NCBI RefSeq assembly: GCF_027887165.1
Contig: NC_077235.1
Coordinates: 5,572,378-5,636,377, forward strand
Direction: 5' to 3'
Length of the DNA: 64,000 nucleotides
From: Monodelphis domestica
Taxonomy: Eukaryota > Chordata > Mammalia > Didelphimorphia > Didelphidae
Numbering within the stretch: position 1 is the first letter of the stretch; each line of letters opens with the position of its first letter. Below the pieces are notes generated by a model. The model saw only the letters and a list, made by a program, of their open reading frames with translations, did not search any database and had not been told where the DNA came from. The position numbers were made by a program, and so were the translations under genes. This document shows positions 24,693 to 37,672 of the stretch, piece after piece.

Positions 24693-27539
24693 GGATAAGG
24701 ACTTGCCCACCCCCCAACCCCCCACCCCCGCCAAGGCTGCAGGCAGATCTGTCCTCCCAAACTGAGCTGTCTTGTCTAATGCTTGTCGACCAACGTGCAT
24801 ATGTTTCAGGCTTAATATGTGGTCCTGCTGCATTAGTATACAGGAGGGCCAGCATCTGTCCTCGGTCTCCCCCATCTCCTTGCAGAGTATAGTGAAGTGA
24901 AAAGAAGAGGCCTGAACTGGATCACTTCCTGTTTGAAGAAAGACCCAAATCAGTGGCTGCGCCTGAGTGGTACTCCCACCCCCAGCTGCCAGGGAGTTCG
25001 AAATTAGCACATCTTCCTCCAATTGCCTGGTGAACAAAGGAATCTCAACAGCATTCCAAAGCCCAGGCAAAGGAGGACTCAGACAAGGAAGAAGAAGAAG
25101 CATCTTCCCAGGCTCATGCCTCCAGCAGGCCCCAAGTGAGGCGGAGCTTGAGCTGGACTTGTCCAGGACAGGTTATCCTTGGGTGGGCCGGGACACTGGC
25201 CCAGCGCATGCTGAGACCAGCTGACCCGAAAATAACAGCTTTATCTAGACGGGAAAAGGACAAAGTGGGCTACACGGGATCCCAGCACTGACTCAATTGG
25301 CCTTCCTTTCAGGGCTCTCTCTCCCCAGCCCCAGTCCCCCTCCCCCTTTCCCACGTACGAACACACGCCTGGTCCAGACACAGGAAGCCAGAAGCATGAT
25401 CCATGTGTGGAAAAAAGCAATGTGGGAATTCTATTGGTGTTTCCTGAGCCATATCCCTTAGCCAAGTTCCTGGGGGGGTCAGGACCCCCCCCCTCCCCTC
25501 TGGAAGCCAAACAGCTGCAGCTGCCTGCAGCCTGGTCCCCAAGCACCTGCGGGAGTAACCTGGGATCACCTCTGGGTGATGCAGGGCCCTGAGGACCTGC
25601 CTGGGAAGAGGGGCCTGTCTTCAGTTTAACTAAATACCATGTCTGCTCTGGCAGCTTGAAGAGACCCAGGCTAGCTGGGCTCAGGGGAAGGATGATTTGC
25701 CCCAGTCTGAGGTTAACCAGAGCCAGTGGGAAGCATAGGGAAGGCGAGTGCACGGCCAAGCCTGTGGCCCCAAGGTGGGAGGAGGAGAAGGATCGGACAC
25801 CTACAGGAAATAAATGATGATGACAAAACCAAACAAGCCCCTAAAAGGAGTGCAGGTGGGAGAGGGGAAGGGCTGAATTCCTGGACCGCTCAGCAAAGGA
25901 AATGCATACGGTTAGTGCACAGGCTCTGGGGTGGGCCCTCACGGCTATGGCCTGAGGAAGCCGTGAACCTTCCCCAAATCAGTCCTAGAGGTAAAGAGTC
26001 CACGGTCATCCCATCCGACGCTTGATAGGGGAGGACGCTGAGTTTCAGAGATAGTGCTTGACTTTTCAAGGCCTCTCAGCTAATGGGTGCCAGAGCTCTG
26101 GACAAGCGAAAAGATGCAGGGAAACGGGAGGTGAACAATGACTCTTTTACTAGCTTCCCTTTCCCATAACTTGGATCTCAGTCTGGGTCAGATGATATGT
26201 TGGGCCATCAAATACTCAGCATTTGCATTGGTGCTGTAAAGGCACGAAGATAATGCAAAGCACAGGATGGCCCACAAGGAGCCCAAAGTGATCAGCTTTT
26301 GGTTTTGAAGCTGATTTAGCCACCGTCTCTCCCAAGGACGTCGTTTTACAGAGAAAGAAAGCGAGGCACAGAAAGTGGAAGAGATTTAGAGGCAGAGACG
26401 GGGAGCTCTGGAGAGCTCATCTAGGCAGCAGATTAGAGAACATTTGGGAAGGGATCTTTGAGGCCATCCAATCCTACCCTCTTATATTACAAATGAGGAC
26501 AGTGACCTGCAAGGAGGCAAACGAGTTTAGGATCCTCGGCCTGTGAGTTGGAAATGATCACATGTAGCTACTTCATTTGGCAGATGAGGAAAAGGAGGCC
26601 TCGAGGAGCAGGGCTTTATTCATGTAAGAAGTGCTGCTGTTCGAACCCAGATCCTCTGAGTCCAAGCTCAGGGCTCAGACTTTATGAGTAGAGGCTACAA
26701 GTCAAAGCTGTATGAGGCTGTGTGTGTCAAAAGAGCCATTGAGCTCTTGAGTCAAAAGCTTACTGCCCTGATATGAAGTCACTGTCCCAACCCTTCAGGC
26801 CTGGCAGAAATTGACTGATGCTCCTGCTCGGCACAATCGGGTTGACCGATGGCCATTCCTGAATGGCCTGGGCTTCACATGCTTGTGATTATTGATGAGG
26901 TATTTGCACTTCTCAAAGAATAAGCAGTCCTCTGAGGTACAGCAGTGGCCACATATGTCAGGAATCTCCAAGCAGGAATCACCAGAAGAGGTTCTATTGT
27001 CCCACAGGTTCCCTTCCTGCTTTTCGCTATTCTGGGAGTTCCTGGGGACCGTCATGGCCCAGGGAACATGCTATGACCCTCAGCTCCATCTGGCCTCCCT
27101 CACTTGGGCTGGGGGTCACTGAATCCGCCAGAGCTCTGGGCAGAAATAGTGGCCACAAACTCCCCCACTCAGCAGCCCTGTCAACTCTCAGCAGGGGCTC
27201 ACTCCCAAACCTTTGTTGCCAGATGCTCAGAGAGAGCATTTGTCCCATTTTCCAGAAGAGAAAGCGGCTTTTCCATGCAGCTTTGCCAACAGAATATTCT
27301 CTGGTTAGCCATGGAGCCTAGTTCAGGGTAGGGAAAATAGGGCCCCTACTTGTGGACTCCATTTCCTTGTCACTCCCTCATCACCAGGGATTATCTTGCA
27401 ATCTGGCTTTGACATCTCAGCCACTCTGTCCAGCGTCACCAGTGGCCTCTTCATTGCGAAGCCACCTGCCTTCCTGAGACCTTTGTCCTTGACTTTTCCA
27501 CAACATTCTTCGCTGTTGGCCATTTTCTTTTCCTGGAGG

Positions 27540-28250
27540 CCATCTCCTCAATGGACTTCCCAGTTTTCTTTCTCCCACTAGACTTCCAGCTTTTTCTCAG
27601 TTTCCCTTGCCGGCTTCTCCTAGTGACCCCAGAACCTCCAATGGTTTGTCTTGGCCTGTGCTTGCTTCAGCAGCCCATATATTCTCTTTCATTTCTGCTC
27701 TCTGTGCCCTCAGCAGCCCCAGTGGTTTCCATGACCTTCTCAATGGAGATTCCTCCCCATTCTAAATATCCTCCTTCTGCCTTCTCCCCCTCCACCCCCA
27801 CCCCACTTTCGAACCAGTTTTGGATTCAACTTCGCCTTGGACGTCTCCTCTCCCCTCCCGTGTCTGGCTCTCCTCCAGACTGTCATGGCCTCGGTTAGAT
27901 TGTTTTAGCACCATCCTAAGTGAGGGGCGCGAAGTTGTGCTCAAATTGTTCTTCCTGCCTAACCGATCTGTCTTTACGCAGCTGCGGGAAGGAACTTTCC
28001 AAGTCTCAGGCCTGCTCAGAAATCTCAGGCCCCCCACAATGCCATTACAACCTGACTTGCCAGGATTGTATTCTCCTTACTCCCCTTTCCAAGCTCCACA
28101 TCCTAGTAGAAATGGCCCAATTGCTGTTTCCTGAGCTTGACCTGCCTGGAATGCCCTCCCTCCCAATCAGCCTTTGGCTGGTTCAGGCTCCCTTCTTTCC
28201 TTCCAAGTAGAGCTCTGGGGCCATCTTCTCTATGACATGGCCTCTGTTCC
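27540..28250 (+). mobile_element. Probable L2 LINE relic
   Basis: This pyrimidine-rich stretch ends with the L2 3' phrase GCTTGACCTGCCTGGAATGC followed by CCTCCCTCCCAATCAGCC. The upstream part is diverged and is assigned only by continuity. It contains no intact reverse-transcriptase frame. Confidence 0.5.
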
Positions 28251-28514
28251 TCCATTTCTCAGTACCCCTCAGATGTTACTCCGAAGCCTCTACCTGCATC
28301 TGTCAAGCATCCTCTGGCTCGCCTTTCATAGTTGCAGTCTCAGCTTTGGCAGGAGGCCTCAGTGGCGGCGTTCTGGTCCATTCCATGTGCCCAAAGCAAT
28401 CCCTCTTCAGGTCAGGGAGCAGTGGCCACCTAGTATCTGACTGAGTTCTTCCCCTGAGGCTGCCCTTCTTCAACTGAGATCCTGGACTTTCAGCCCAAAT
28501 CTGTCCTTTGCCCC

Positions 28515-28735
28515 TTCCCCCGTGGTTCTCTGGGGCCACGTGGAGGAAGTCCAGCCCTCCTCCCTAGAACAACCTTTCAGATCCTGAAAGGCAGCTATTA
28601 TCCCCCAAGCAACCCCAGTGGCTGCAATGGTGGTCTCAAGGCCCTTCACCATCCTATTGCCCTTGTGTGGAAGCTCTCCAGCTTACCAATGTCCTTCTCA
28701 AGCTACGGCGACTCTCCTTTTTTGATCTTCCTGTC
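28515..28735 (+). mobile_element. CR1/L3-clade LINE 3' end fragment
   Basis: It carries the CR1/L3 order: CTCTGGGGCCACGTGGAGG, CCTGAAAGGCAGCTATTATC, GGCCCTTCACCATCCTATTG and CCAATGTCCTTCTCAAGC. Confidence 0.65.
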
Positions 28736-28781
28736 CCTGGTGACTCCTGGAGGGCTTGCACATAGTAGGCACTTAAACTTG
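28736..28781 (+). mobile_element. L2 3' terminus
   Basis: It contains the L2 end GCTTGCACATAGTAGGCACT immediately before an antisense SINE. Confidence 0.6.
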
Positions 28782-28948
28782 TTTTTAAACCCTTCCCTTC
28801 CATCTTAAGATCAATTCTGTGGTTCTATAATTTCCAAGGTTGGGGGGTTAGATGACTTGCCCAGGGTCACTCAGCTAAGAAGCATCTGAGGCCACATTTG
28901 AACCCAAGACTCTCTCATCACTAGGCCTGGCTCTCAAAATGCTGCCCC
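28782..28948 (-). mobile_element. tRNA-derived SINE, antisense, diverged
   Basis: Read on the plus strand it begins TTTTTAAACCCTTCCCTTCC, runs through GACTTGCCCAGGGTCACTCA and CACATTTGAACCCAAGAC, and ends AAAATGCTGCCCC. Confidence 0.85.
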
Positions 28949-29104
28949 ATACTTAATGAAGTATCGTCAGAGATCATGTTTCTTCTAGCGTTGGCTCTCT
29001 CTCTGCCTTCTTTCCCCTTATTTTTCTGCTGGCTCTCTACCTCACTAAGGAAGCCATTTCTCTTTGTTTGGGCTCCCATTCCAATAGGTGGCAGTGCAGT
29101 GCCA

Positions 29105-29220
29105 GGCTAGAGCAGCCTGGGGCCTGGCATCATCACAAAGACTCATGTTCCTGAGTTCAAATCTGGCCTCAGACACTTACTAGCTCCATGACCTTGGGCA
29201 ACTCACTTCACCACACCCTG
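29105..29220 (+). mobile_element. MIR-type core-SINE fragment
   Basis: It contains CTGAGTTCAAATCTGGCCTC, AGACACTTACTAGCTCCATG and ACCTTGGGCAACTCACTTCA. Confidence 0.75.
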
Positions 29221-29544
29221 AGAGATCCTTGGAAGGACCAGAATATGGTGGCATCATTGCAAAGCTGACAGAGATCATGACATTCAAACTCTTCTTTTTA
29301 TAGACAAGGAAAGAAAGACTGAAGGAGAGGAAGAGGCTTTGGATTTGCATTAGAATTTCTGCTTTGCCCTTACTGGACTGGCTGAAGGACCTGGGACAAA
29401 TCCTTTCCTCTCACTGGGCCTCAGTTTCCCCCTCTGTAAAAGATTCCTTTCAGCTCTTACCCTATGACCCCGCCAGCAACAGAGATGCAGCTTGAGCTGG
29501 GTCTCTGGTGCCTCCCCTGCTTCTCTGCCCACAGATTCCCTAGG

Positions 29545-29710
29545 AAGTGGAGAGTGCTGGATTTGGGGTCAGACTGGCCGGGGTCACATGGCAGTTATTG
29601 CTGTCGTGGCCTGGGGGCAAGTGCGCCGGCCTCAGTTTCTTCCTCTGTAACACAGGAGGCCCCTGGAATTCTCAATCGGTCCTTCTTCCCTCTGAGAGGC
29701 CATCCTTGCA
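29545..29710 (+). mobile_element. MIR fragment
   Basis: It contains GAGTGCTGGATTTGGGGTCA, CCGGCCTCAGTTTCTTCCTC and TGTAACACAGGAGG. A second MIR tail lies at 29395-29465. Confidence 0.65.
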
Positions 29711-31818
29711 GCAGGCTACAGCTGGCTGCAGCTGTGTGGGTGTGGCTGTCTGGTGACCCAGTGATTTGGGCAGAGGCCCCTTTTCTTCCCGCCCCCACCC
29801 CATTGGTATTTTTCCCAACAGCCCAGCTCGCTTTGTTTCCTTTCTGCAAATGGACGTTGTCAGGTATTTGGGATTTCGTCCTCATGTTCCCAGACATCCA
29901 AGTCCCCTCCTCCCCCCACTTCTCCTTAAGCTCTTTCAGCAAAGTTCAAGGTAATAAGAGATTTCCATTTTTCCCAGTGCCCAGTCTGGGTCAAGGACGG
30001 GGCCCTTTTCCCCCTCTAAGGGTTTATCCCAGCCCCACCCGGCCGAGCTGGTGGCGGGCCTGTGTTGAGAGGCAAAAGAGGCCCCACTGAATTCCATCCG
30101 TCCAGGCCTTTTACAAACCCCAGCTACCTCTTCAGGCTCTCAAAAATGTTAATTGACGCCTTTTGTTTCTCCTTGGTTGTCTACATTTCTCCCAGAATCC
30201 GTCCCCCTCCTCCTCTCCTGTAGTCATCCCGGGGGATATTCCCAAAGAAAGGGAGAGAGAGAGAAAGAAGGGGCAAAGCAACCCGCTGTCCCCACAGCTG
30301 CTGCTACGTGGCTGAAAAACCGAGAAGATAGTCAAGGGCAGCCCCAACCTGTGTAGAGGCTTCCTTGGAGCCCTGTGCCACACTCTGTGGACTTGGGCCA
30401 CATTCACGGTGGATGCCCTTGTGGCCCTTCAGGCCTTAAGTTGCTCCTCCCTCTCTCCTCCTCACTTGCTTCACTGGGCATCACTTCCTAGCAGTTTTCC
30501 CATGCTCCTCGGTATGCAGCACAGTCTTCCTTTCACGGGGCCCAGGAAAATCCCATTTGGTGGTTTGGCCATTCCTGGAGCCATAGCCACCTCCTCAGTT
30601 TCTTGTTCTTTGCTGTGACCAAAAGTGCTGGTCCGGGAGATCTCACTTGGAGGTTTTCAGGTCAGTCTTGGGCGTCCTTGGGATGTCTCTTCCCTTCCTC
30701 AAAGGCATTTGGGCATTTTCAGGTGGGCAGGACTGATTCAAACTCTCATTTTCTATAGGGAGAAATGGAGGGTAGGTGACTCCTCCTGGGTCTCTAGGCT
30801 TTGCCTCTTAGCTTTGTTGATCAGAGCTGAGTCCTGAAAGACCCTCTCATCATGAAGAATCCCAGGTTAGTACCCTGGTCTAGGCAGCCTCAAGGTGCTG
30901 GCAAAGGAGGCAAGAGGTGGTTAGCCTGTTTGTTGTGTTAGAGAGACACCAACCTGCCATTTCTCCAAGAAACTGTATGTTGTCTTTTTGTACCTGCTTC
31001 ATGTCTGAATTGTCCCTTCCCTGCCTAGGGAGCCGTCCCAGAAATGGCGACTTCAAAGAAATGCTACAGCAAAGCAGATCCCGCAGACCAGTCAGCGGGC
31101 CCTATTCCACACCCAAAGCCCTGCACCCTCTCTCTGCAGTGAAGCCAGCTGGATTTTGTAATGTTCGCTTTGTCCTAGGTGGGCATGACTTTGGCGGCAG
31201 GGCGGCCGTGGGATGCCCCAGGGATCTGCGCTCAGCTCCCTCCTCTCCTGAACCTCAGATCCCACGGTGAGCCCTCTGAGTTGGGGCAGTTCAGCCCTTC
31301 GGTCACCCTTCAGCTCCCCTTATTTCCCAGGGAAGCCATCAGTATGATGCATGTGGATGGAAGGAGGCTGACAGAGCACGGGGAGGGTACCCTTGTGTTC
31401 CCTGTGGCCAATGGAGAGACGCTCCCCTTAGGGAAGATGGCAGACAACAGGGCATCTCTCCCATGAACCCAAGAGCTGCAGCTGACAGGACTGGGGAGAC
31501 CCCTTTGTCTGTGCGGCCCAGGAAACCCTAGTAAATGGTTAGTAATGGACAGAGTGTAGCTAGAGTCCCTTTGACAACATGAATAGACCCCAGGACGCTG
31601 CCAGGCCAGGAGACCAAGAGTAAGTGTCAACCTCTGTAAACCTCAGTTTGCTTCTTTGTGAAATGGAACAATGATACCTAATCACCCACCTACCTCAGAG
31701 CTGATAGTGAGGCACAAAGGAGTCATACTCACACCTCTAATGTCAGTAGTTGTTGTTTGGAGGCCACAAAAGCAGGAAAAGGACACCAGTATCACCCCAA
31801 AGCACCCTTTATGGAGGA

Positions 31819-32370
31819 GAGACAGACACAGAGACACAGAGACAAAAAGAGAGACAGAGACTGAGACAGAGATAGTCAGAGAGACAGAAACAGAGAGACA
31901 CACACAGAGAGACACAGAAAGAGACACAGAGACAAAGACAGAGGCAAAGACACAGAGATAAAAAGAGACACAGAGACTAAGAGAGATAGACAGAGAGACA
32001 GACACACAGAGAGATAGAGACAGGGACAAAGACAGACAGAGAGACTGAGAGAGAGATAGAGACAGAGACAAAGAGAGACAGAGACAGAGACAAAGAGAAA
32101 CAGAGAGAGATACACAGAGAGATAGAGACAGAGAAATAGACAGAGAGAGACAGAGACAGAGAGACAGAGAAAGAAAGAGACAGAGACACAGAGAGACAGA
32201 GACAAGGAGATAGAGACAGAGAGAGATAGAGAGACAGAGAGATACAGAGACAGAGAAAGAGAGACAGATATAGAGACAGACAGAGACAGAGACAGACAGA
32301 GACAGAGAGATAGAGAGACAGAAAGAGACAGAGAGAGATACAGAGACAGAGACAGAGACAGAGAGAGACC
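31819..32370. repeat. GA/CA-rich purine array, about 550 bp
   Basis: It is built from 6-10 base words such as GAGACAGA, CACAGAGA and GATAGAGACA, without strict periodicity. Its composition matches the longer array at the right end of the window. The long minus-strand open frames here are an artefact, because the words rarely make stop codons on the pyrimidine strand. Confidence 0.95.
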
Positions 32371-32394
32371 AACCCATGCCCTCTAGGATCCAAC

Positions 32395-32640
32395 TTACTC
32401 TTCCCCTCAAAGGACACTCCATCTCTTGTCTTTATGCCTTCATCTTGACCCCATGTCCAAAATGCTCTCCCTTATCCTCCCGCCTCCTAAAGCATCAGCC
32501 AAAATCCTGCCTTCTGCAGGCCCTTTTCAGTATCTGTGGCTCTTAGTGCTTGTGTTCCCCTCCGAGATATGGGTATCTTGTGTTCTGATTGTAACTTGCA
32601 TGTTATTTTTCCCTCATGAGTTCCTAGAAATTTCTTGAAA
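32395..32640 (+). mobile_element. L2 LINE 3' end
   Basis: It contains CCCATGTCCAAAATGCTCTC, ATCCTGCCTTCTGCAGGCCC and ATGAGTTCCTAGAAATTTCT, an L2-like 3' region. It directly follows the GA/CA array. Confidence 0.5.
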
Positions 32641-35430
32641 GCAGCAAGGGGCAGTGGGCAGGCACAGCAGAAGTAGTGCTACTGGTGGTGGTGGTGGTGA
32701 GGAGTATAGGTGGGGTGTGGGAAGAAGACCAAGGATGTGCTTGGTCTTATTGAGCCTAGGAAGGTTGGCGAGATTACCAAGCCAGACGGCTCAAGGAGAA
32801 GAAAAGAAGACCTAGGATGAAGCCTTAGAGGTACCCACTGCTAGGAGGCATGGTGGAAGGAGGATCCCTCAGAGCAGTCGGAGAGGTAGGAGGAGAACCA
32901 GGATAGGAGAAGGGCTATATGTGTCTGTGGGGGGATTCGTGGTCGCCCCAGTTCTATTTGATGGTCTCTTCACTAGATCCTTCTCTGCCCCCTCACCCTG
33001 GGTTCCTCTAGTAGGGGAGACTGCCCACAGTTCCCTTTGACTTGAGAAGACTCTAGGGACACTTTGGAGCCTAATAATGGAGAACGAATGGGGGGTTGTG
33101 GAATGGACTCTCAAGGAATCAGAACATAATGACTAATGTGGAAAAAGTCAATGGGTTGGGTCAGGCCACTGGCATGCAGTGCAGTGTGGAGAAAGCACCG
33201 AGCTGGGGGCGTGAGACCTGGCGCTAAATCGTGCTCTCCCAGAGCGGAGCATCAGTGTCCTATTAAACGAGAGCCATAGCCGCCTCTCTGAAGATGAAGT
33301 ATGGTCATGGAGCCAGCTTTGGAGCTGTGAAGGCTCACCCGGAGGCCCAAATCAAGTCTGTGTTATTGATGAGCAGAAGGAGGCCCAGAGGCCGTGGGTA
33401 AATAGGAATTTATGAGAGGCTGGGCCAAGTGCCCCAAGTGGTCCTTGCCCTCAATCTGTTTAAGTGACTTCCTCTGGATCATGCGTAGCTATCGGCCTGT
33501 CTTCCTGCCTCAACGTCCTGCACTGTGTCATTCGGCCACGCCGATGGACAGATCTCTGGTGGCGCTCCACTAGGGAGCAGGCGCCAAACAAACATTGAAC
33601 TATTAGCGTCTATACCTCTCTAGGTACATCCTTCGGCCCCTTCTAGACTCATGAGAGTCACTTCTTGTCTCCGGCCCACCTCTCCATGTGTTCCCTTTTG
33701 AGCATTCCCAAGAGAATGGGATACCAAGGCCAAGGACGCTTCCCCTTGGGCAGGCAGGCCCCTGCCCTGCTAATGCCGGAGTCCTTCCTCGGCCCCAGCC
33801 CCTTCCCCCCAAACGGGAAGCAAGTCAAGCAAGGGTCTGGCTGACGGAAGCCATTGGGATTTGTTTCCCAGCCCCCAGCATGTGTTTGACATTATATGAA
33901 GCCAGGCTCTATTGGTTTGGAAGTGAGTGTTTGCTGGAAAGGGAATAACCAAGGTCTCGCAATTAAAACTCAAACAACCTGTCAGCGTTTCTGTCACACT
34001 TCAGCCGGACGGCAAAGCTGTTGCTTGGGAAATAGGCCCAAGCTGCTTTTACAATAAAAAGATGAGGTCTGGGAAACCGAAGGAGGCTTGACTGGCAGGA
34101 TGTCATTAGTGCCTGACAAATAGCCTTCCATTTTTTAATAGGAAAAAAGTTTCCTCTTAAGAGGAGCTTGAACTTTTTGCTCAACTTTCTTAAAGGCCTT
34201 TTCTTCAACTTCCTTCTGTTTTAGTGTCAGCAAATGGAGCTGGCTCTTCTCAGAGCACACACGTTGACAGCAAAGTAATATCTTAGACTGTGACCGCTGG
34301 GACATGGGAAGGGGACTAGCCAGAAGTAATTGCTCCGACCATGTGGGCTTTGGGGATGCATCTGTTTTTGTCCCCATAGTAGGATGTATTGGCGGTATGT
34401 TTCCACCCTGATTACAAACCCTGATGGAAACCAGGGAGTCATTTCCAGGCTCTGACCTTTTGGCCCTCAGAGTGGTGCATCCCTTTTGGCGAGCCCTCAT
34501 GCAGTCTTAGGCAAGACCCTTCACCCATCTGGCCCTCTCGTCCTCACTTCTTTGGGCTGCTTCCTGCCAGGGTAACTTTGGTCAAGCATCTTCCCCTCTC
34601 TCCCGCCTTCTCCCTCTCCTAGCTAATCCCTAAGAATGACTGGAAAAATCATCGGCGAGCTCATTGTGGGCCAGGTACTGGGGACATAAACACAAAAGCT
34701 CCCCATCCTCAAGGAGGGAAACCACACACAAAGAGGACTGGTAGCTGGGGGTGGGGGACCCCTCTGATCCAGAAAGAGGCAAAAAATACACTGTCTGCAA
34801 GTGGGACTGTTGTGGGGGGAGGCGACTGCTATAACTCATGCAGGAACAACGGCAGTGTTGATTTGATCATGATTTGTGACTCTAGAACTAGGGGAAAGGA
34901 GAGGGTACTCCTCTGGCAAGATGGCTATGAAGGAGCGGCTTGGAAGTCACCATCTGCTAGAGCTTAGGAGAATAACTCTAGAACTGACCACAACCTCAGA
35001 GGCTATCTAAAGTCAGCTGCCTCATTTTACAGATGAGGAAACTGAGTCAGGGTGGTAAATCAACTCATCTAAGGTCCCAAAGATAATAAGCTTCAGAGGC
35101 AGAATCTGAACTCAGCTGCAGTGTCATGGCATTACAAATAGAGAGATCAAATCCATTTTAAAACAGACAAAATAACCACAGTGGATTTGGTCACCAAGGA
35201 TCTGCTTCCACTTCCTCATCTATAAAATGGAGGCTTTAGATTGGCTGACCTGGAATATCCCTTTCAGCTCCAAATGGATGAACCGATTCCATGCAACTCA
35301 TGTGACTCTGAAATGTTAAGGTCAAATAAGGAGCAGGTACCCTAGATACCATCTGCAATTCACTTGGGCATTCTTGTAGATTCCGGGATTCAATAAAATG
35401 AGGACTCAAGCCCTCAATTCAGTATGAAAC
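32641..35430. other. No gene recognised
   Basis: The stretch is mostly unique-looking, with an antisense MIR signature at 34975-35115 (GCCTCATTTTACAGATGAGG, then AAACTGAGTCAGG) and a short GTG repeat at 32683-32698. I see no exon with conserved protein content. Confidence 0.5.
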
Positions 35431-35431
35431 T

Positions 35432-35685
35432 GGACAGGTAGCTGGTGGCATAGTGGATGCGGTGCTGGGCTTGGAGTCAGAAAAGGCCAGAGTTCCAATC
35501 TAGCCACAGATACATTTGAGCTGTGTGACCTTGGGCAAGTCACTTAACCTCTGCTTGCCTTCATTTCTTCAAATGGACAATGGACATAATAGCACCTACC
35601 TCGCTCAGGGTTGTTGTAGAGATCAAATGAGATATTCATGAAATGTGTTTGACATAGTGCCTGGCACATAGTACTTGATTACTAA
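35432..35685 (+). mobile_element. Core-SINE (MIR/THER type) with L2-like tail
   Basis: The body reads GGTGGCATAGTGGATGCGG, GTGTGACCTTGGGCAAGTCA and CTTAACCTCTG. The tail reads GGTTGTTGTAGAGATCAAAT and GTGCCTGGCACATAGTA, which is the L2-type end expected of this class. Confidence 0.8.
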
Positions 35686-35714
35686 AAGTTGGTTTCCTTC
35701 CGTTTCTCCCTTTT

Positions 35715-35913
35715 TTTTAAACCCTTACCTTCCGTCTTGGAGTCAATACTGTGTATGGGCTCCAAGGCAGAAGAGTGGTCAGGGCTAGGCAATGGGGGTC
35801 AAGTGACTTGCCCAGGGTCACACAGCTAGGAAATGGCTGAGGCCAGATTTGAACCTAGGACCTCCCATCTCTAGGCTTGGTTCTCAATCCACTGAGCTAC
35901 CCAGCTGCCCCCT
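35715..35913 (-). mobile_element. tRNA-derived SINE, marsupial type, antisense, full length
   Basis: Read on plus: TTTAAACCCTTACCTTCCG, then CTTGGAGTCAATACTGTG, AGGGTCACACAGCTAGG, and the end GAGCTACCCAGCTGCCCC. Target duplications GTTTCTCCCTTTT lie at 35702-35714 and 35914-35926. Confidence 0.95.
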
Positions 35914-37672
35914 GTTTCTCCCTTTTAAGTCATCTCGAGTCCAGATACTCAGTTATGACTATGCTAATAAAAACCGAGGCTGACCATGGAGTAGAAATGG
36001 TCAGAGCGTTTAAGTGAATCTGGAAAGGAAATGAAACAACCATTCGAGCTTCTCCGGAGCTGTTCCCCAGATGAGCGCATTCCTGCTCGCCTCTTCTCCG
36101 GCTTCCCTTCATTCAGATTCCTGCCTGCTAACTAGGGAAAACAACATCTTGGCAGCCATGAGGCCCGTCCCTTGGAGCTCTTGGCTATCACTCCACTCCA
36201 GCTGCTGCTGTGCTACAACATTCTCTGCTGCTCTGGAGTCCCACCTTGTAGCGGGCAGGCTGCCCAGAAGGGGATCTAACTCAAGACTCTTCTCCCTGCA
36301 TCTCGTCCATCCCCTTGCTTCCTGCAGCCCTCTTTACCCCCACTTAGCTCCTCTCTTCTTTCTCTTCCCAGGATTACCATCCATTTCCTGTCCCCAGGCC
36401 CCAGGCTTCTGGGAAATGAAGTCGTGGTCACACGTGGCCTTGTGGTTGCTACAGAGCACACCAAAGACTATCTGTTTGTCCTTGGTTGTTTCCCATCCCC
36501 CCCGCCCCCTCCTCTCATCACATGTACTAAGAACTAGTTGGATAGGATCAAGAAGGTCCAGTCAATTCCTGAGCTGTAAACATTAAGTACCTGCCATGTT
36601 CAGGACCACGTGCCTCTGAGCCACAGAGAGTCAGGGAGGGAGCACTTGTCCTCAAGAAGCTCTGCAGTCTGGTGGGGGTTGGCTTGGCGGGGCAAAGACT
36701 GTAGGGCTACTCAAGGGGAGTTATTTAGCCTGAAGAAGGGGTGATGTGGTTGGGGCCGGGGTAGGGGATGGATAGCTGTCCTCAAGGGCCGGTGCAAGGA
36801 AGAAAGCTCAGCAGTGTTCTACTCTGTCTTGGAGGGGACAAGTGAGAGCTATGGCAGAAAGGGCAGCTGTAGGGAGTCCAATGGAGGCTCGGTGTCAGAT
36901 GAAGCTTCTTCCCAGTTAGAGTTAGGCCCTTCCCATGCTGCGGAAGCTAGTGGGTTCCCCTCTCTGGAAAGCCTGGAGCAGATTTGACTGGACTCTTCTG
37001 GCATTTCACGTCTGAAGAGAGAAAGATCATTTCTGCCTGGAGCAGGGCACCTAGTTTGCATCAGAAACCTCTTCCTTTCACAGTCCTGACAGCAAAAGAC
37101 TCAGCTTCCCCTGGAAGAGGCAACTTAACTGGCTACCCTTTCCATCTCTGATTGTGCTTCCGCTTAGACCCCCTGGTTGAGGGGGGGGCGAAGACCTGGA
37201 TGTCTTGCTCTTCCAAACTCTGGCCTTGAATCATCCCCACCATCCGCCATCTTTAGATCTTGCTTCTGTTCACTTGCTGCTTAATGGAGATGGAGAAAAA
37301 TCACAAAACCACAAAAACAACAACTGGGGCTGCTGCAAGTTTGGGTTACATAACTGGGCCCTCACTTCCGTGAGACAATCGTTTCTTGACTTCTTCTAGG
37401 TGATGAACTCTCCCACTTACCACAAAGGTTTTCATCTCTCCTTCACCTTCCCATGGCTCCTCCACTTCCATCCTCTCAGCTTATACCCTGGCCTCATATT
37501 TCATTGAAGAAACTGTGGACCATTTGCCAAAATGTCCCCTTGTGTCCCCTCCTCATCTGACATCTCTCATATGCCTCCTGCCACTATCTCCTCCTCACTC
37601 CTGTCTTCCGTGAGGTAGTGATGCTTCAAGGCAAACTTCACTGGAGGCCCACATGATGGTATTTCTTTAGCA

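Larger units (their letters stand above)
21261..31800. other. Region upstream of AMOT, no gene recognised
   Basis: Ten kilobases beyond the CpG island hold scattered MIR, L2 and L3 fragments and one SINE. Antisense MIR signatures (GATGAGGAAACTGAGG-like) occur at about 21850-21960, 22145-22300, 26440-26660 and 24260-24365. An A/G-rich tract lies at 23117-23190. The plus-strand frame at 29464-30090 runs through a MIR and looks non-coding. Confidence 0.5.

Noticed and set aside
29464-30090. 208-codon plus-strand frame
   Set aside because: The first third is a MIR and the rest has no domain. Other frames are equally open.
31682-32422. 246-codon minus-strand frame
   Set aside because: It is the same artefact, the pyrimidine strand of the GA/CA array.
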